DNA of 64,000 nucleotides from Ianthella basta (lineage: Eukaryota > Porifera > Demospongiae > Verongiida > Ianthellidae). The notes beneath the pieces were generated by a model. The model worked only from the letters and a program-made list of their open reading frames with translations, was not told the origin of the DNA and made no database searches. A program made the position numbers and the translations under genes. The stretch covers positions 8,157,641 to 8,221,640 of the forward strand of contig OZ025877.1 of assembly GCA_964019415.1 (NCBI GenBank), given 5' to 3'. Within the stretch, counting starts at the first letter, position 1. Every line of letters begins with the position of its first letter. Below are positions 1 to 14,965 of the stretch, in pieces.

Positions 1-169
1 TAGTGAGTGGGTGGGAGGGGAGGGGAGGGGAGGGGGAGGGAGGGGAGGGGAAGGAAGGGGAAGGGAGGGGAGGGGAGGGAAGGGGAGTGAGAGATCACAG
101 TGTAGCCTGTGTGTCTCCTGATCTGGTGTTGTGTGCAACCTCTGAAGTGTGCAGTGCTCCACTCTGCAG

Positions 170-1007
170 GTGTGTGTGTTCTCATGTGCCAAAACTCAAG
201 AAAAGAATTTTACAAGAAGTTCTTATACGAGCCACTCCCAGTTGAGGTGGGTGTAGTTGCATCAGCATGGATTGAGACAGTGCTCTAACACCTCCCCCTC
301 CCCTCCCCTCCCCTCCCCTTGTCTAGTCCCACCTGGACCACTTCCTACACGACCACTTCAATGCTGAGACAGTGACCAAGACTGTCGAGAACAAGCAGGA
401 CGCCGTTGACTACCTCACCTGGACCTTCTTCTACCGTCGCATGACACAGAACCCCAACTACTACAACTTGCAGGGCGTCTCCCACCGCCACCTCTCGGAC
501 CACCTGTCGGAGCTGGTGGAGAACACCCTCAGCGACCTCCAGCAGTCCAAGTGCATCACCATCGAGGACGACATGGACACGGTGCCGCTCAACCTGGGGA
601 TGATTGCATCATACTATTACATCAATTACGCAACTATCGGTGAGCCCTGGACAATGTGCACCTCCCACAGCCAACCCCAAGCGGCTACCATTGTAAAGAT
701 GGCCACTCCTCTCTGCCCCTCCCCCTCTCCCCTCCCTACAGAGCTGTTCAGCATGTCCCTGAATGAGAAGACCAAGCTGCGCGGTCTGGTGGAGATAGTC
801 TCCAACGCTGCTGAGTACGAGTCCCTGCCCATCCGACATCGAGAGGACGTCATTCTGCGCCAGCTCACCAGTCGAGTGCCACTCAAGCTCCCCGAGCAGC
901 GCTTCACTGACCCCCACGTCAAGACCAACCTTCTCCTTCAAGCCCACTTGTCACGAATGCAGCTCTCCCCTGAACTGCAGATGGACACTGAGGAGGTTTT
1001 GAAGCAG

Positions 1008-1078
<71 letters not shown>

Positions 1079-1920
1079 CACTGTGTCCTGCTGCCCCGCC
1101 CCTCCTAAAGGTGATCCGACTGATCCAAGCATGTGTGGACGTGCTCAGCAGCAACCGTTGGCTGAACCCCGCCCTGACAGCCATGGAGCTGTCACAGATG
1201 ATCACGCAAGCCATGTGGAACAAAGACTCCCCTCTGAAACAGCTCCCTCACTTCACCAGTGACTGTATCCAGCGCTGCAAGGACAAGGTGTGGGAGGGGA
1301 GGGGAGGGGGAGGGAAGGGGAGGGGAGGGGGAGGGAAGGGGAGGGGAGGGGAGGGGAGGGGGAGGGAAGGGGAGGGGAGGGGGGAGGGGAGGGGGAGGGG
1401 AGGGGAAGGGGAGGGGGAGGGAGAGGGGAGGGTAAGCATGTTTCGTCCCCACCACTGCTTAGACATACCAGGTTGCCTTGTTGCCGTGTTCACTGTGTGC
1501 CTCCTCCTGTAGGATGTGGACTCTGTTTTTGATGTGATGGACATGGAGGACGCTGAGCGCAGTGCTCTACTGGAACTCTCAGACTCCCAGATGCAAGATG
1601 TGGCACGCTTCTGTAACCGCTACCCCAACATTGAGCTTAGCTATGAGGTTGTTGGTGAAGAGGCCATTCATAGGTGAGAGGGGAGGGGAAGGGGGGAGGG
1701 GAGGGGGAGGAGAGGGGAGTGACGTGTGATGGCTGTATGTTATTGTTCATTGCAGTGGCCAGTCAGTGTCGGTGGTGGTGACGTTGGAGCGTGAGGATGA
1801 GGATGAGGTGTCTCCATATGTGATTGCTCCGTTCTTCCCTCAAAAGAGGGAGGAGGGATGGTGGCTGGTCATTGGACAGCCTAAGACCAACACGTGAGTG
1901 TGTGCACACTAGACATGTGT

Positions 1921-1964
<44 letters not shown>

Positions 1965-2181
1965 ATGTGTGTGTAGTCGCTCCCTCCCCCCCCCCTCCAG
2001 CCTTGTCACCATCAAGCGACTCACACTGCAGAGCAAGGCCAAGGTGAAGCTAGAGTTCCCCGCGCCCAAGCCTGGTGATCACAAGTATGCCTTGTACTTC
2101 ATGTGTGACGCCTACGTGGGCTGCGACCAGGAGTACACCTTCACTCTTCGCGTCCGCGAGGGGGAGGCCATGGAGCAGTGA
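170..2181 (+). CDS. SNRNP200: SNRNP200/Brr2 U5 snRNP helicase, 3' end only
   Basis: C-terminal part of the U5 snRNP 200-kDa RNA helicase, which unwinds U4/U6 during spliceosome activation; the gene begins upstream of the window. Exons read as 170-246, 327-639, 742-1007, 1111-1287, 1513-1673, 1756-1893 and 2001-2181, all with GT-AG ends and consistent phase. The protein follows animal Brr2 almost residue for residue: end of the second helicase cassette, winged helix, then the second Sec63 unit (landmarks [60 protein letters not shown]). The stop follows a short acidic tail. Introns are 80-230 bp and filled with GGGGA or CA repeats. The 5' edge of the first exon listed is the least certain boundary, because the acceptor lies in a GT repeat. 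Confidence 0.95.
1012..1080. repeat. (CA)n microsatellite in SNRNP200 intron
   Basis: Near-perfect CA dinucleotide run starting four bases after the splice donor at 1008. It fills most of the intron. Confidence 0.9.
1288..1437. repeat. GGGGA-type G-rich intronic repeat
   Basis: Run of GGGGA/GGGAGGG units immediately 3' of the splice donor at 1288. Similar G-rich tracts recur at 1-97, 20036-20345 and 22505-22795 (and, as complements, elsewhere), so this is a genome-wide simple repeat. G-quadruplex formation is possible. Confidence 0.85.
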
Positions 2182-2353
2182 ACCGCCTCTGAACATAGCT
2201 ACTCGTGAACCTGTATAACCATAGACACACATACACACACACATACACACACACGTGGTACTGCCGGACACCTATCACACACATGCAGCGCTAAAGGTGC
2301 ATAAAATAATACGCTCTCGCGCGTTGCTATAGGGATATAGGAATACGTATAAG

Positions 2354-2672
2354 ATGGCGTACGGGACGAAGGCGGCGCTGCACGACCTGCACCGTCGGAA
2401 GGAGAAGGAAGATGCCATGCAGTTCTTCTTGGACAGTGGCGTGCCCGCTGAGCTGGAGCGGCTGCTGAACGATACGGCGCGGGAGAGACCAGAGGACGTG
2501 TTCGGGTACTTGAGCGAGCGCCTTGGCGAGCTGTCTCGTCCGTTGTCAGTGGCTCGGCTGGCCGCCCGCGAGGTCTACGACAGCTCCTTCAACAGGGCCT
2601 TTGCTGTGCGGCTCTACTGCACGATGCTGGGACGCGAGAAGGCACGCGCCTTGTGACTGCAGCATTGACCGG

Positions 2673-2770
<98 letters not shown>

Positions 2771-5571
2771 GCACGCACACACGCACGCACATATATATGA
2801 AGGAGCTCAGTGAGTTGTACTTCTGATTTGTTTGTGTGTTTGCAGTTGGTATCTGAAGGGAGTGCCCCACTGGACAGCCCGCCGGCTGCAGTGGAGGAGA
2901 GCAGCTCAGCTGAAACGACTGAGGGGCGGGACCAGGAAGGCACTGACCAGGGTCATACCCCACATGATTTGGACCAAAGCCAGTTTGTCAGTGGCACACT
3001 GGGCCCCTTGCTGGAGGGACTCTCCCCACTGCAGCAAGGCTTGATTGATGAGAAGCTGATGCAGTGCTGCAGTGGGCGGAGTGGGGTTGCCATGGGGACA
3101 GTGCTGGTGGTGTCCATGGCATGTGCCAGAGTGGGAGAGGCGCAAGGCCCCCTCCCCCTCCCTCACCGACTGGCAAGGGTCATAAAGGAGGAGGTGTGTG
3201 AGCACACGTGAGGAGAATGCTGCCAGCCTGCTAAACCCTTCCTCCGTCCTCTTCCAGCCCCCTCCCCTCACTGTCCCCTACCTGGTCTGCCCAGTGCTAG
3301 CCTCTGGGCAGGGCAAGCTGAAGATGCGGCGGTTCTGTGTGACACCTCTTCCCGGTGTGACATTCCCAGAGCAAGTGGAGCACCTAGCTCAGTTCCACCA
3401 CGCCCTCAAGGAGAAGCTGGGGGTGTGTCCTGCAGCATGTTATTGGTGCACATGTGTCTGTGTGTGTCTGTGTGTCTGTGTGTACGTACATATTGTCTCT
3501 ACTTGGGATTTCCTCATCAGCCTTTGGGTGAAGTGACCACTCCATCCGGGCACTGCCCTCCACTGGATCGCCCAGAGCAGGCCTTGGAGCTGATCCAGGA
3601 GGTGGCTGCTCGGTGCTCTCTGCAGATGGGCAAGCACCTGGGCATTGTCCTGGATGCAGAGGCAGACACTTTCTTCAATGCAGTGAGCAGCTGTGTGTGA
3701 GTGTTTATTGTGTACAGGTGTGGTGTGTGCGTGCGTGTATGCATGTGTGGTGTGTTAATGTCAATTTCTTGCTGTGTGAGTGCACACACGCATGCCAGAG
3801 GTGTTTGTATCAAACTGTCTGTCAGGTATCCTTGCTTAACTTGGGGAACCGTTAGCCAAAGGCTACTGTCAGCTGTTCTTTGTTGCAGGAGAAGGGAAAG
3901 TACGAGTGTGTTGCTGGGCAGCTGAAGACGGCTGATGAGATGGTCACCCTGTACGTGGAGCTGGTGCAGAGTGTGGCTGGAGTTGTTGGCATCTGCAACC
4001 CTTTCAGAGCAGAGGTATGTCAGCTCTGGGCAGTTGCACATGCCAGTGTATGCCAGTGTATGACAGTGTATGACAGTGTATGACAGTGTATGCACACAGA
4101 CTGTTGTGTCAGTGCTGCATGCACAGGGTGTGTGTTGCCCTGTTGTGTCAGTGCTGCGTGCACAGGGTGTGTGTGCTGCCCTGTTGTGTCAGTGCTGTGT
4201 GCACAGGGTGTGTGTGCTGCCCTGTTGTGTCAGTGCTGCGTGCACAGGGTGTGTGTGCTGCCCTGTTGTGTCAGTGCTGCATGCACAGGGTGTGTGTGCT
4301 GCCCTGTTGTATACTGCCCTATTGCTTGCTGTAGGACCTAGGCTCATGGCGGAAGCTGCACAGTGAGGTTGGAGGGCGCTGCTACATCTTCTCAGGCACA
4401 GCTGAGCACCGCAGCCTGCTCAGCCAGCAGCAGCAGCAAGAGACTGCTGATGGCACAGAGGGCCACACTGAGCAGGAGTTGTTTGCCAATGGGACCTTTG
4501 TTCAGCTGCGGTCAACAGTGTCTGAGTTCTGTGAGGCTTGCCACCGCCTGCAGACATCATCCCCTCCTGTGGAATGCCTCCTGGAGCTACCAATGCGATA
4601 TACTGCCTCATCACTGGAGCTGGCCGCTGATCTGGTAAGTCCCTGTGTGAAACTGTGCATGTGTGTGTGTTACATTGTATGCATGACATTGCATGTGTGC
4701 TTAGCATGTGCCTGTCCATGTGTGCTTAGCATGTGCCTGTCCATGTGTGCTTAGCATGTGCCTGTCCATGTGTGCTTAGCATGTGCCTGTCCATGTGTGC
4801 TTAGCATGTGCCTGTCCATGTGTGCTTAGCATGTGCCTGTCCATGTGTGCTTAGCATGTGCCTGTCCATGTGTGCTTAGCATGTGCCTGTCCATGTGTGC
4901 TTAGCGTGTGCCTGTCCATGTGTGCTTAGCGTGTGTCTGTCCATGTGTGCTTAGCATGTGCCTGTCCATGTGTGCTTAGCATGTGCCTGTCCATGTGTGC
5001 TTAGCATGTGCCTGTCCATGTGTGCTTAGCATGTGCCTGTCCACGTGTGCTTAGCATGTGCCTGTCCATGTGTGCTTAGCATGTGCCTGTCCATGTGTGC
5101 TTAGCGTGTGTCTGTCCATGTGTGCTTAGCATGTGCCTGTCCATGTGTGCTTAGCATGTGCCTGTCCATGTGTGCTTAGCGTGTGTCTGTCCATGTGTGC
5201 TTAGCATGTGCCTGTCCATGTGTGCTTAGCATGTGCCTGTCCATGTGTGCTTAGCGTGTGCCTGTCCATGTGTGCTTAGCATGTGCCTGTCCATGTGTGC
5301 TTAACATGTGCCTGTCCATGTGTGCTTAGCATGTGCTATTTTCCCCATCCAGGCAGTGGCAGCTCAGTGCAGGTTTGTTATGACTCACTATCTAAATGGC
5401 ATGATGGCAGAGACATTTGTGACACACCTGCTAAAGAGGCGTCAAGAGATGATGGTTCACAAAGTGTATGCAGTCCAGGGAGCACACATGTACACTCCAG
5501 CGAGTTCTGCAGCTCCTGTAGGTGAAGAACAGTCCCCTGATCCTGGGCAGCAGGAGGCCAGCACGCACTGA
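2354..5571 (+). CDS. ENO4: Enolase-like protein ENO4
   Basis: Homologue of ENO4, the divergent enolase family member linked to sperm flagella in mammals. Exons read as 2354-about 2641, 2846-3193, 3258-3422, 3521-3682, 3889-4014, 4335-4634 and 5353-5571. Landmarks are the N-terminal helical region (DAMQFFLDSGVPAELERLLN), GKYECVAGQLKTADEMVTLY matching the ENO4 segment GKYEV...AAEMVDLYVDL, ICNPFRAE followed by LGSRW, and GRCYIFSGT. The C-terminal segment is short and the canonical catalytic enolase residues are not evident, as in other ENO4 proteins. The first donor is uncertain: phase 0 is needed, but the obvious GT at 2653 leaves phase 2. A GC donor after 2641 (AAG then GCACGC) would restore frame. 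The last intron is a 25-bp minisatellite. Confidence 0.82.
2676..2790. repeat. (CA)n microsatellite
   Basis: About 115 bp of CA repeats with some CG interruptions in ENO4 intron 1. Confidence 0.9.
4098..4310. repeat. About 41-bp minisatellite in ENO4 intron
   Basis: Five copies of a unit containing TGTTGTGTCAGTGCTGCGTG and CACAGGGTGTGTGTGCTGCCC, in the intron 4015-4334. A shorter TATGACAGTG repeat lies just upstream at 4045-4090. Confidence 0.85.
4697..5335. repeat. 25-bp minisatellite in ENO4 last intron
   Basis: About 25 head-to-tail copies of a 25-bp unit (CATGTGCCTGTCCATGTGTG then CTTAG), with a few G/A and T/C variants. The array fills the intron between the exons ending at 4634 and starting at 5353. 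There are no spacers, so this is a minisatellite and not a CRISPR array. Confidence 0.95.
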
Positions 5572-5921
5572 ACATGAGAGGCCATTGTTTGCTTGATCAA
5601 GCGTTTCTGCTTGCTCAAAGTTTGCATTGAAAAACAACCCTTTCAAAACAAAAATTGGCGGGCAGTTGTGGCGGTAACTTTAGCAGTACGCCCATTTGCC
5701 ATATAAGGGGCGTCACGCGATACGCTCAGCCAATGAAATTGCAGCAACTTGTTGTGGCAACGTATGAATAACGGTAGGAGAAAAGGCGGCAGCTGCACGC
5801 GCACACGGTGGTTCACACCCAGAAAGACAGTGGATAAAAGGCAGATTGTAGTGAGCTGTTTTAGCTTTTGATCATTCAAACAAGCTTTGTGACATTGATC
5901 TAGTAATCTTAACTAACAGAA
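5572..5921 (+). promoter_or_regulatory. nanos promoter region with CCAAT and TATA boxes
   Basis: Intergenic stretch between ENO4 and nanos. A CCAAT box (AGCCAATGAAA) sits near 5729 and a TATA-like GGATAAAAG at 5832-5840, about 80 bp before the nanos ATG. That spacing fits a TATA-driven start with a short leader. No other feature was seen. Function is inferred. Confidence 0.5.
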
Positions 5922-6608
5922 ATGCTGCGAGCTATCCAAATGGGACACCCAAGCCTCTGTGATGACGAGCGAATCGCCACGACCCCACCCTTCGAAGAAG
6001 AGATCATCTTCAAGGAGCCCGAGTACAACCCTTTCAACGACTACTTTGGCCTTTTCAACCTCATCAAAGGCTTCGGACTGCGCCCTGAGGAGGAGGAGGA
6101 CCTCCTGATACAGGAACAGGCGTCGACCAGATCCCGCCACAACAGCTTCGGCTCATCCTCAAGCATCAGCGGGGATTCGTTGGAGTACCTCGACCCCACA
6201 ATTGCCTCCATTCTAGGTGACCAGACACTCTACTACCCTGGGCCTCCCTCTGATGGCGACCCGTTCACGCAGCGCCGGGATCCACCCTCCGTACTTCTGC
6301 AAAGGAAGAAAGCTGCGGCGGCTGCCAAGAACGCAAGCAAACAGGATGTCTGCGTGTTTTGCAGAAATAATGGAGAAAGCGAGAGCCTCTACACTTCGCA
6401 TTGCCTCAAGGACACCGAGGGGCGTGTTACCTGTCCCGTCCTCCGAGCATACACCTGCCCCATCTGTGGCGCTAACGGCGACAATGCGCACACCATCAAA
6501 TACTGCCCTCAGAACCAGGCCGGCGGGAACATGAAGGCCCAGCCCCCCAGTCGCAGGCTAGCTGCCAGTGCTGCTGCTGCCTCACAACAGAACAATAGGA
6601 AGCGATGA
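5922..6608 (+). CDS. nanos: Nanos RNA-binding zinc-finger protein
   Basis: Single-exon gene, 228 aa. Nanos proteins repress target mRNAs with Pumilio and the CCR4-NOT deadenylase in germline and stem cells. The C-terminal half carries the two CCHC nanos fingers with exact spacing: C144-x2-C147-x12-H160-x10-C171 and C179-x2-C182-x7-H190-x4-C195, including the signature [11 protein letters not shown]. Near residues 37-50, [12 protein letters not shown] resembles the NOT1-interacting motif (NDYLGL) of vertebrate Nanos. A Ser-rich linker (76-86) and an Ala/Gln-rich tail complete the protein. Lack of introns is common for nanos genes. The ATG is preceded by a TATA-like box at 5832. Confidence 0.95.
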   Translation: MLRAIQMGHPSLCDDERIATTPPFEEEIIFKEPEYNPFNDYFGLFNLIKGFGLRPEEEEDLLIQEQASTRSRHNSFGSSSSISGDSLEYLDPTIASILGDQTLYYPGPPSDGDPFTQRRDPPSVLLQRKKAAAAAKNASKQDVCVFCRNNGESESLYTSHCLKDTEGRVTCPVLRAYTCPICGANGDNAHTIKYCPQNQAGGNMKAQPPSRRLAASAAAASQQNNRKR

Positions 6609-7104
6609 CCATGTCTTTTGTTGCAATTTTCAGTCAGATAATGACTTTTACTTTGGTATATTATGGTATGCAGTCCTTTCTGGTGGCTCACAGGTGCCAC
6701 AGATGTGTCTATTCACTGGATAACTTATTCTCAATTCCATGTTGTATTCCCACTGTTGTCCATGATGTACTGCTCCACATCTGTACACGTGACCTTGTGT
6801 TGTGCGTGTGGTTAGGCTTCTTACAAGGATAATGTTTACTGTAATTCATCAATTTTTCATCATTTTCCATTTGTCATTTTACGATTTAATTTTTTTGTTG
6901 TATGTTATCTTGAGATGCTCTTATCTAATGTGACTTCTATTTGTTGTGAGTGTGTGGTCGTTTCGTGGGAAAGGGGCGGATGGAGGGTGGGGCGTGATAA
7001 TGATATTCATAGTTGGTGATAATATGATGCAATAAGATGGAAGCACTAGAGGTCAAGTGTCACGTGACCAATCAGATCGTCTTGACGGACCGAGGACGAT
7101 CGAC
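6609..7104. other. Intergenic region nanos to shootin-like
   Basis: About 500 bp, T-rich near 6840-6930, probably nanos 3' UTR followed by the promoter of the next gene. No coding or repeat structure was recognised. Confidence 0.5.
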
Positions 7105-11132
<4,028 letters not shown>

Positions 11133-11143
11133 ATTGCCTATAA

Positions 11144-11153
11144 CCTTATTTGG
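11144..11153 (+). promoter_or_regulatory. CArG box (SRF site) 1, upstream of WDR1
   Basis: CCTTATTTGG is a perfect CC(A/T)6GG serum response element core. It lies 12 bases after the shootin-like stop and 189 bases before the WDR1 ATG. It is the reverse complement of the second CArG box at 11231. SRF/MRTF control of actin-regulator genes is established in vertebrates; use here is inferred. Confidence 0.65.
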
Positions 11154-11184
11154 AATTCATTTCATGTAATTTTTTGAAATTTTG

Positions 11185-11202
11185 TGACTCATGCTGAGTC
11201 AC
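11185..11202 (+). promoter_or_regulatory. Paired AP-1/MARE-like sites
   Basis: TGACTCA at 11185-11191 and TGCTGAGTCAC at 11192-11202 give two perfect AP-1 heptamers in a near-palindrome. The second also has the TGC half of a Maf/CNC (MARE) site. They lie between the two CArG boxes. Confidence 0.55.
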
Positions 11203-11230
11203 GCGTGTGTGGTCACCGGTTACGTATTGA

Positions 11231-11240
11231 CCAAATAAGG
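11231..11240 (+). promoter_or_regulatory. CArG box (SRF site) 2, upstream of WDR1
   Basis: CCAAATAAGG is a perfect CArg core 102 bases before the WDR1 ATG. A TATA-like element (GTATAAGA, about 11274-11281) follows at a spacing typical of an SRE-driven core promoter. Confidence 0.65.
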
Positions 11241-11341
11241 CAATCAATTCGCAGCTGGCTAACCCGCACTCGCGTATAAGACGGTCGAGCGGTTGAGGAA
11301 GAAACAAGTTCCAGGAGGAAATATAATCTGTAGCGAGAGAG

Positions 11342-14300
11342 ATGGCCTTCACTCCAGGTGAGGGTCGGCTCAGTCCACCTCTGTTGTGATGCGGAGTGCT
11401 TGTGACGGTGTGTGCGTGTGTCTGCTGCAGGTAGAATATACGCCTCCCTGCCACCCGCGCAGCGCGGGACGTCGCTAGTGATCAACGGAGATCCCAAAGG
11501 CAAAAACTTCCTCTACACGTGCGGGAGGACGGTGTTCATCAGGGACATCGCAGTGAGTAGCGCTGCGCCAACTTGAGCGTCCTCGAGTGATCTCTCCACT
11601 GACTCCTTCCTAGTATGTATGTCTGTTTGTGTGTGTGTGTTTGTTTGTTCGCTGTAGAATCCAGGCATTGTGGACACGTACACGCAACACTCGGTCCCTG
11701 CCACGGTAGCTAAATATGCTCCGTCCGGGTTTTATATCGCTTCAGGAGGTGAGCTCTATCGTTTGTGTGTGAGGGGGGGGGATAGAAGGCTTTGTCTTGA
11801 TCTCCATTTGTTTGTCTGTGCAGACCAGTCTGGTAAGGTTAGGATCTGGGACACCACCCAAAAAGAACACATCCTCAAATATGAATACCAGCCAATTTCT
11901 GGGCCCATCAAGGACATTGCATGGGATGGGGAGAGCAAACGGATTGCTGTGTGTGGAGAGGGGAGAGAGAAGTAAGTGGGAGGGGAGGGGGGAGGGGGAC
12001 GTGTATGCTAGACATATTCTTTACCGCTGCCCCTCCCTCTTCCTTTGAGGTATGGCCACGTGTTCCTGTGGGACTCGGGGTCCTCTGTAGGGGACATCAT
12101 TGGCCACAGCAAGTTCATCAATGCCATAGACTTGAAGCAGAGCCGTCCCTTCCGAGTGGTCACAGCTGGGGAGGACAACCTGATGTGCTGGTACGAGGGA
12201 CCTCCCTTTCGCTTCAAGCGGGAAATCAAGGAGCACAATCGCTTTGTCAATGCTGTCCGGTTTTCCCCCAATGGGGAGAGGGCCTGCTCCGGCAGCGCAG
12301 ATGGGACGGTGAGTGACATGTGACCACCACTTGATGACGTCTGCCACCTAGCTGTGTGAGACGTGTCAATGTCGCTTCTCACTGCAGGCCGTGTTGCTGG
12401 ATGGGAAGACAGGAGATGTGGTGGGGAAGCTTGGCGAAGGAGGGAAGGCACACGCTGGGGGCATCTACAGTGTGAGTGAAGTGTGACACAGTTGGAGGTG
12501 GGTGGCCTTGTGTGACCGTACTCCTCTCACACACACAGCTGAGTTGGAGCCCTGACAGCCGACAAGTACTGACTGCCTCAGGTGACAAGAGCTGCAAGAT
12601 CTTTGATGTGGAGACCTGCCAAGTTGTTACGTGAGTTGTGAACTTTGAGGGACATGTTGGAGGGAGGGGTGTGTAGTGTGAGGTGTGGTGTGATGTTGGA
12701 GGGAGGGGTGTGTAGTGTGAGGTGTGGTGTGATGTTGGAGGGAGGGGTGTGTAGTGTGAGGTGTGGTGTGGTGTGATGTTGGAGGGAGGGGTGTGTAGTG
12801 TGAGGTGTGGTGTGATGTGATGTTGTGTGTGGTCTGCAGGGAGTTCAAGATGGGTGGTGCAATAGAGGACCAGCAGGTGTCCTGTCTATGGCAAGGTGAC
12901 TACCTGTTGAGTGTCTCCGTGTCGGGCTACATCAACTACCTGGACCGCAGCAACCCCGGCTGTCCCCATCGCATTCTCAAGGTGGGCTGGCCCAGTGTGC
13001 TGAGGGGCAGGGCGGGCTGGGCCCCGTGTGCTGAGGGGCGGGGCAGGCTGGGCCCCGTGTGCTGAGGGGCGGGGCGGGCTGGGCCCAGTGTGCTGAGGGG
13101 CGGGGCGGGCTGGGCCCAGTGTGCTGAGGGGCGGGGCGGGCTGGGCCCAGTGTGCTGAGGGGCGGGGCGGGCTGGGCCCAGTGTGCTGAGGGGCGGGGCG
13201 GGCTGGGCCCAGTGTGCTGAGGGGCGGGGCGGGCTGGGCCCAGTGTGCTGAGGGGCGGGGCGGGCTGGGCCCAGTGTGCTGAGGGGCGGGGCGGGCTGGG
13301 CCCAGTGTGCTGAGGGGCGGGGCGGGCTGGGCCCAGTGTGCTGAGGGGCGGGGTGGGCTGGGCCCAGTGTGCTGAGGGGCGGGGCGGGCTGGGCCCAGTG
13401 TGCTGAGGGGCGGGGTGGGCTGGGCCCAGTGTGCTGAGGGGCGGGGTGGGCTGGGCCCAGTGTGCTGAGGGGCGGGGTGGGCTGGGCCCAGTGTGCTGAG
13501 GGGCGGGGTGGGCTAGGCCCAGTGTGCTGAGGGGCGGGGTGCATGTGAGCTCCTCCCTTCACTTCCTACTGTTCAGGGTCACAACAAGAACATCACAGCA
13601 ATGGCCGTCTCCCCCAGCACCAACACCCTCTACACTGGCTGCTATACTGGCAGAGTCAATATCCTCCTCATGTCATTGTAGGAGACTGTGTGTGTGTGGG
13701 TGTGTGTGTGGGCGGGTGTGTGTGGGTGTGTGTGTGTGTGTGCGTGTGTGTGTGTCTGCCTTAACTGTGGCCACCTAGCTGGGTGATGGAGGGTGATGAC
13801 CAGGAGTTAGTGGCTGGGAAGCAGCACACCAATGAGATCCGCACGATCCAGCCTGTCGGTGACCAGGTGCACACACTGGGCTATGACAAGGCCCTTCGGT
13901 CCTTCCCTCAGGCCTCCAATGAGTTCAGGTGAGGCTTCACTGCCTAGTTGTTTGGTCAAGGATTTAGTGATGACTCTACTTGGGAGTTGGTAGCCGATCA
14001 TTTAACCCTTTGACAGTGTGGTCTGAGCGGTTACAGTGCATGTGCAGTTGCTCCAGTGGTCGCTGCCCTCTCCTCCCAGCCCTGCTTGCCTTGTCCTCGA
14101 TGGACTGGACCCCATTGATGCTGCCATATCGGAGGACAGGACAGCCGTTGTGGCAACAAAGACAAGTGTTGTTGTTGCCAAGGACAACGCACAGGTCTCC
14201 ACTCTCCCTGTTGGCTACGAGCCCCAGTGTATCTCTCGCCACCCGGGCAAGCCGGAGTATGCAGTGGGAGGGAAGGTTAGTGGGCACAGCAGGGTGTGTC

Positions 14301-14965
14301 CTCCAGTTTGGCCAGTTGATGACCTGTGGTGGCCCCTCCCCCTCAGGACAGCAAAGTGCACATTCTCTCCCTCAGTGGATCCCAGCTGAGTGAGGAGAAG
14401 ACAGTCGATGTCTCAGCAGAGGTCTCTGTGGTAGCTTACTCCCCAGATGGCAACTACCTGGCCGCGGCACACCACCGGACGGTCACGGTACACAACACAG
14501 CCGATGGAAAGGTACGCCCACAGCAAAGGGTGCTGCCGTCACAGTGCACCACGACCCCTCCCTCCCCACACTCCCCTCACTCTTCTTGTCACAGTGCACT
14601 ACGACCCCTCCCCACACTTCCCCCTCACTCCTCCTGTCACAGGTTGTCCGTGAGTTCCTCCCTCACCTCTCTCGTGTGACAGCCCTTGCCTGGGCCCCGG
14701 ACTCCCAGCGGATTGCCACTGGCTCCATTGACACCAACGTTGCCCTCTGCAATGTCGCTGACGACTCAACTAAAGTTAATAAAGGTGAGCAGTCAGTGGG
14801 CTGGTTGTCATGGTTACGCCCCACCTACACCGGAGGCATTGTGCTGTCTACTTGTTCCCATTAGGTGCCCACCCCTTGGCCACTGTGACTGCCATAGCGT
14901 GGTCCTCCAACAGCCAGTTCCTCAGCGCTGGACACGACGTCTGTGTGCGCACTTGGGAGGTGTAG
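11342..14965 (+). CDS. WDR1: WDR1/AIP1 actin-disassembly WD40 protein
   Basis: Actin-interacting protein 1, which works with cofilin to disassemble actin filaments; two seven-bladed WD40 propellers. Exons read as 11342-11357, 11431-11552, 11658-11748, 11824-11971, 12050-12308, 12388-12471, 12539-12630, 12840-12981, 13577-13658, 13775-13928, 14080-14275, 14347-14511, 14643-14784 and 14865-14965. The protein tracks human WDR1 closely ([49 protein letters not shown]), ending VCVRTWEV. The intron 13659-13774 is a U12-type AT-AC intron, and only AC as the acceptor keeps the frame. The intron 12982-13576 is a 31-bp minisatellite. The upstream CArG and AP-1 sites suggest SRF-type control. Confidence 0.96.
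12657..12830. repeat. 39-bp minisatellite in WDR1 intron
   Basis: Four copies of a unit beginning GGAGGGAGGGGTGTGTAGTG and ending GGTGTGGTGTGATGTT, filling the intron 12631-12839. Confidence 0.85.
12982..13545. repeat. 31-bp GC-box minisatellite abutting WDR1 splice donor
   Basis: About 18 copies of a 31-bp unit containing GGGCTGGGCCCAGTGTGCTG and AGGGGCGGGGC. The splice donor itself (AAG then GTGGGCTGG) is the first bases of the array, and several later copies also contain GGTGGGCTGG. Each copy carries a GGGGCGGGG Sp1-type GC box. Confidence 0.93.
13659..13774 (+). other. U12-type AT-AC intron in WDR1
   Basis: The 5' splice site is ATATCCTCC, the branch site is GCCTTAACTG (13758-13767) and the 3' end is CCAC, about ten bases after the branch adenosine. 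Joining 13658 to 13775 gives ...[16 protein letters not shown]..., aligned to human GHINYWDSETGEN. A GT-AG reading inserts a stop or shifts frame. This is a minor-spliceosome intron. Confidence 0.88.

Noticed and set aside
3..245. Reading frame at the window start
   Set aside because: It reads through a GGGGA intron into the SNRNP200 exon in the wrong frame.
3826..3842. GTATCCTTGCTTAAC, resembling a U12 donor and branch motif
   Set aside because: It lies in the middle of an ENO4 intron whose ends (3683 and 3888) already join exons in frame. The two motifs overlap and cannot define an intron.
4697..5335. Regular 25-bp array that could look like a CRISPR array
   Set aside because: Units are directly abutting with no unique spacers, it sits in an intron of a eukaryotic gene, and it is a plain minisatellite.
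12936..13562. 208-codon minus-strand frame of [16 protein letters not shown] repeats
   Set aside because: It is the complement of the 31-bp minisatellite inside a WDR1 intron.
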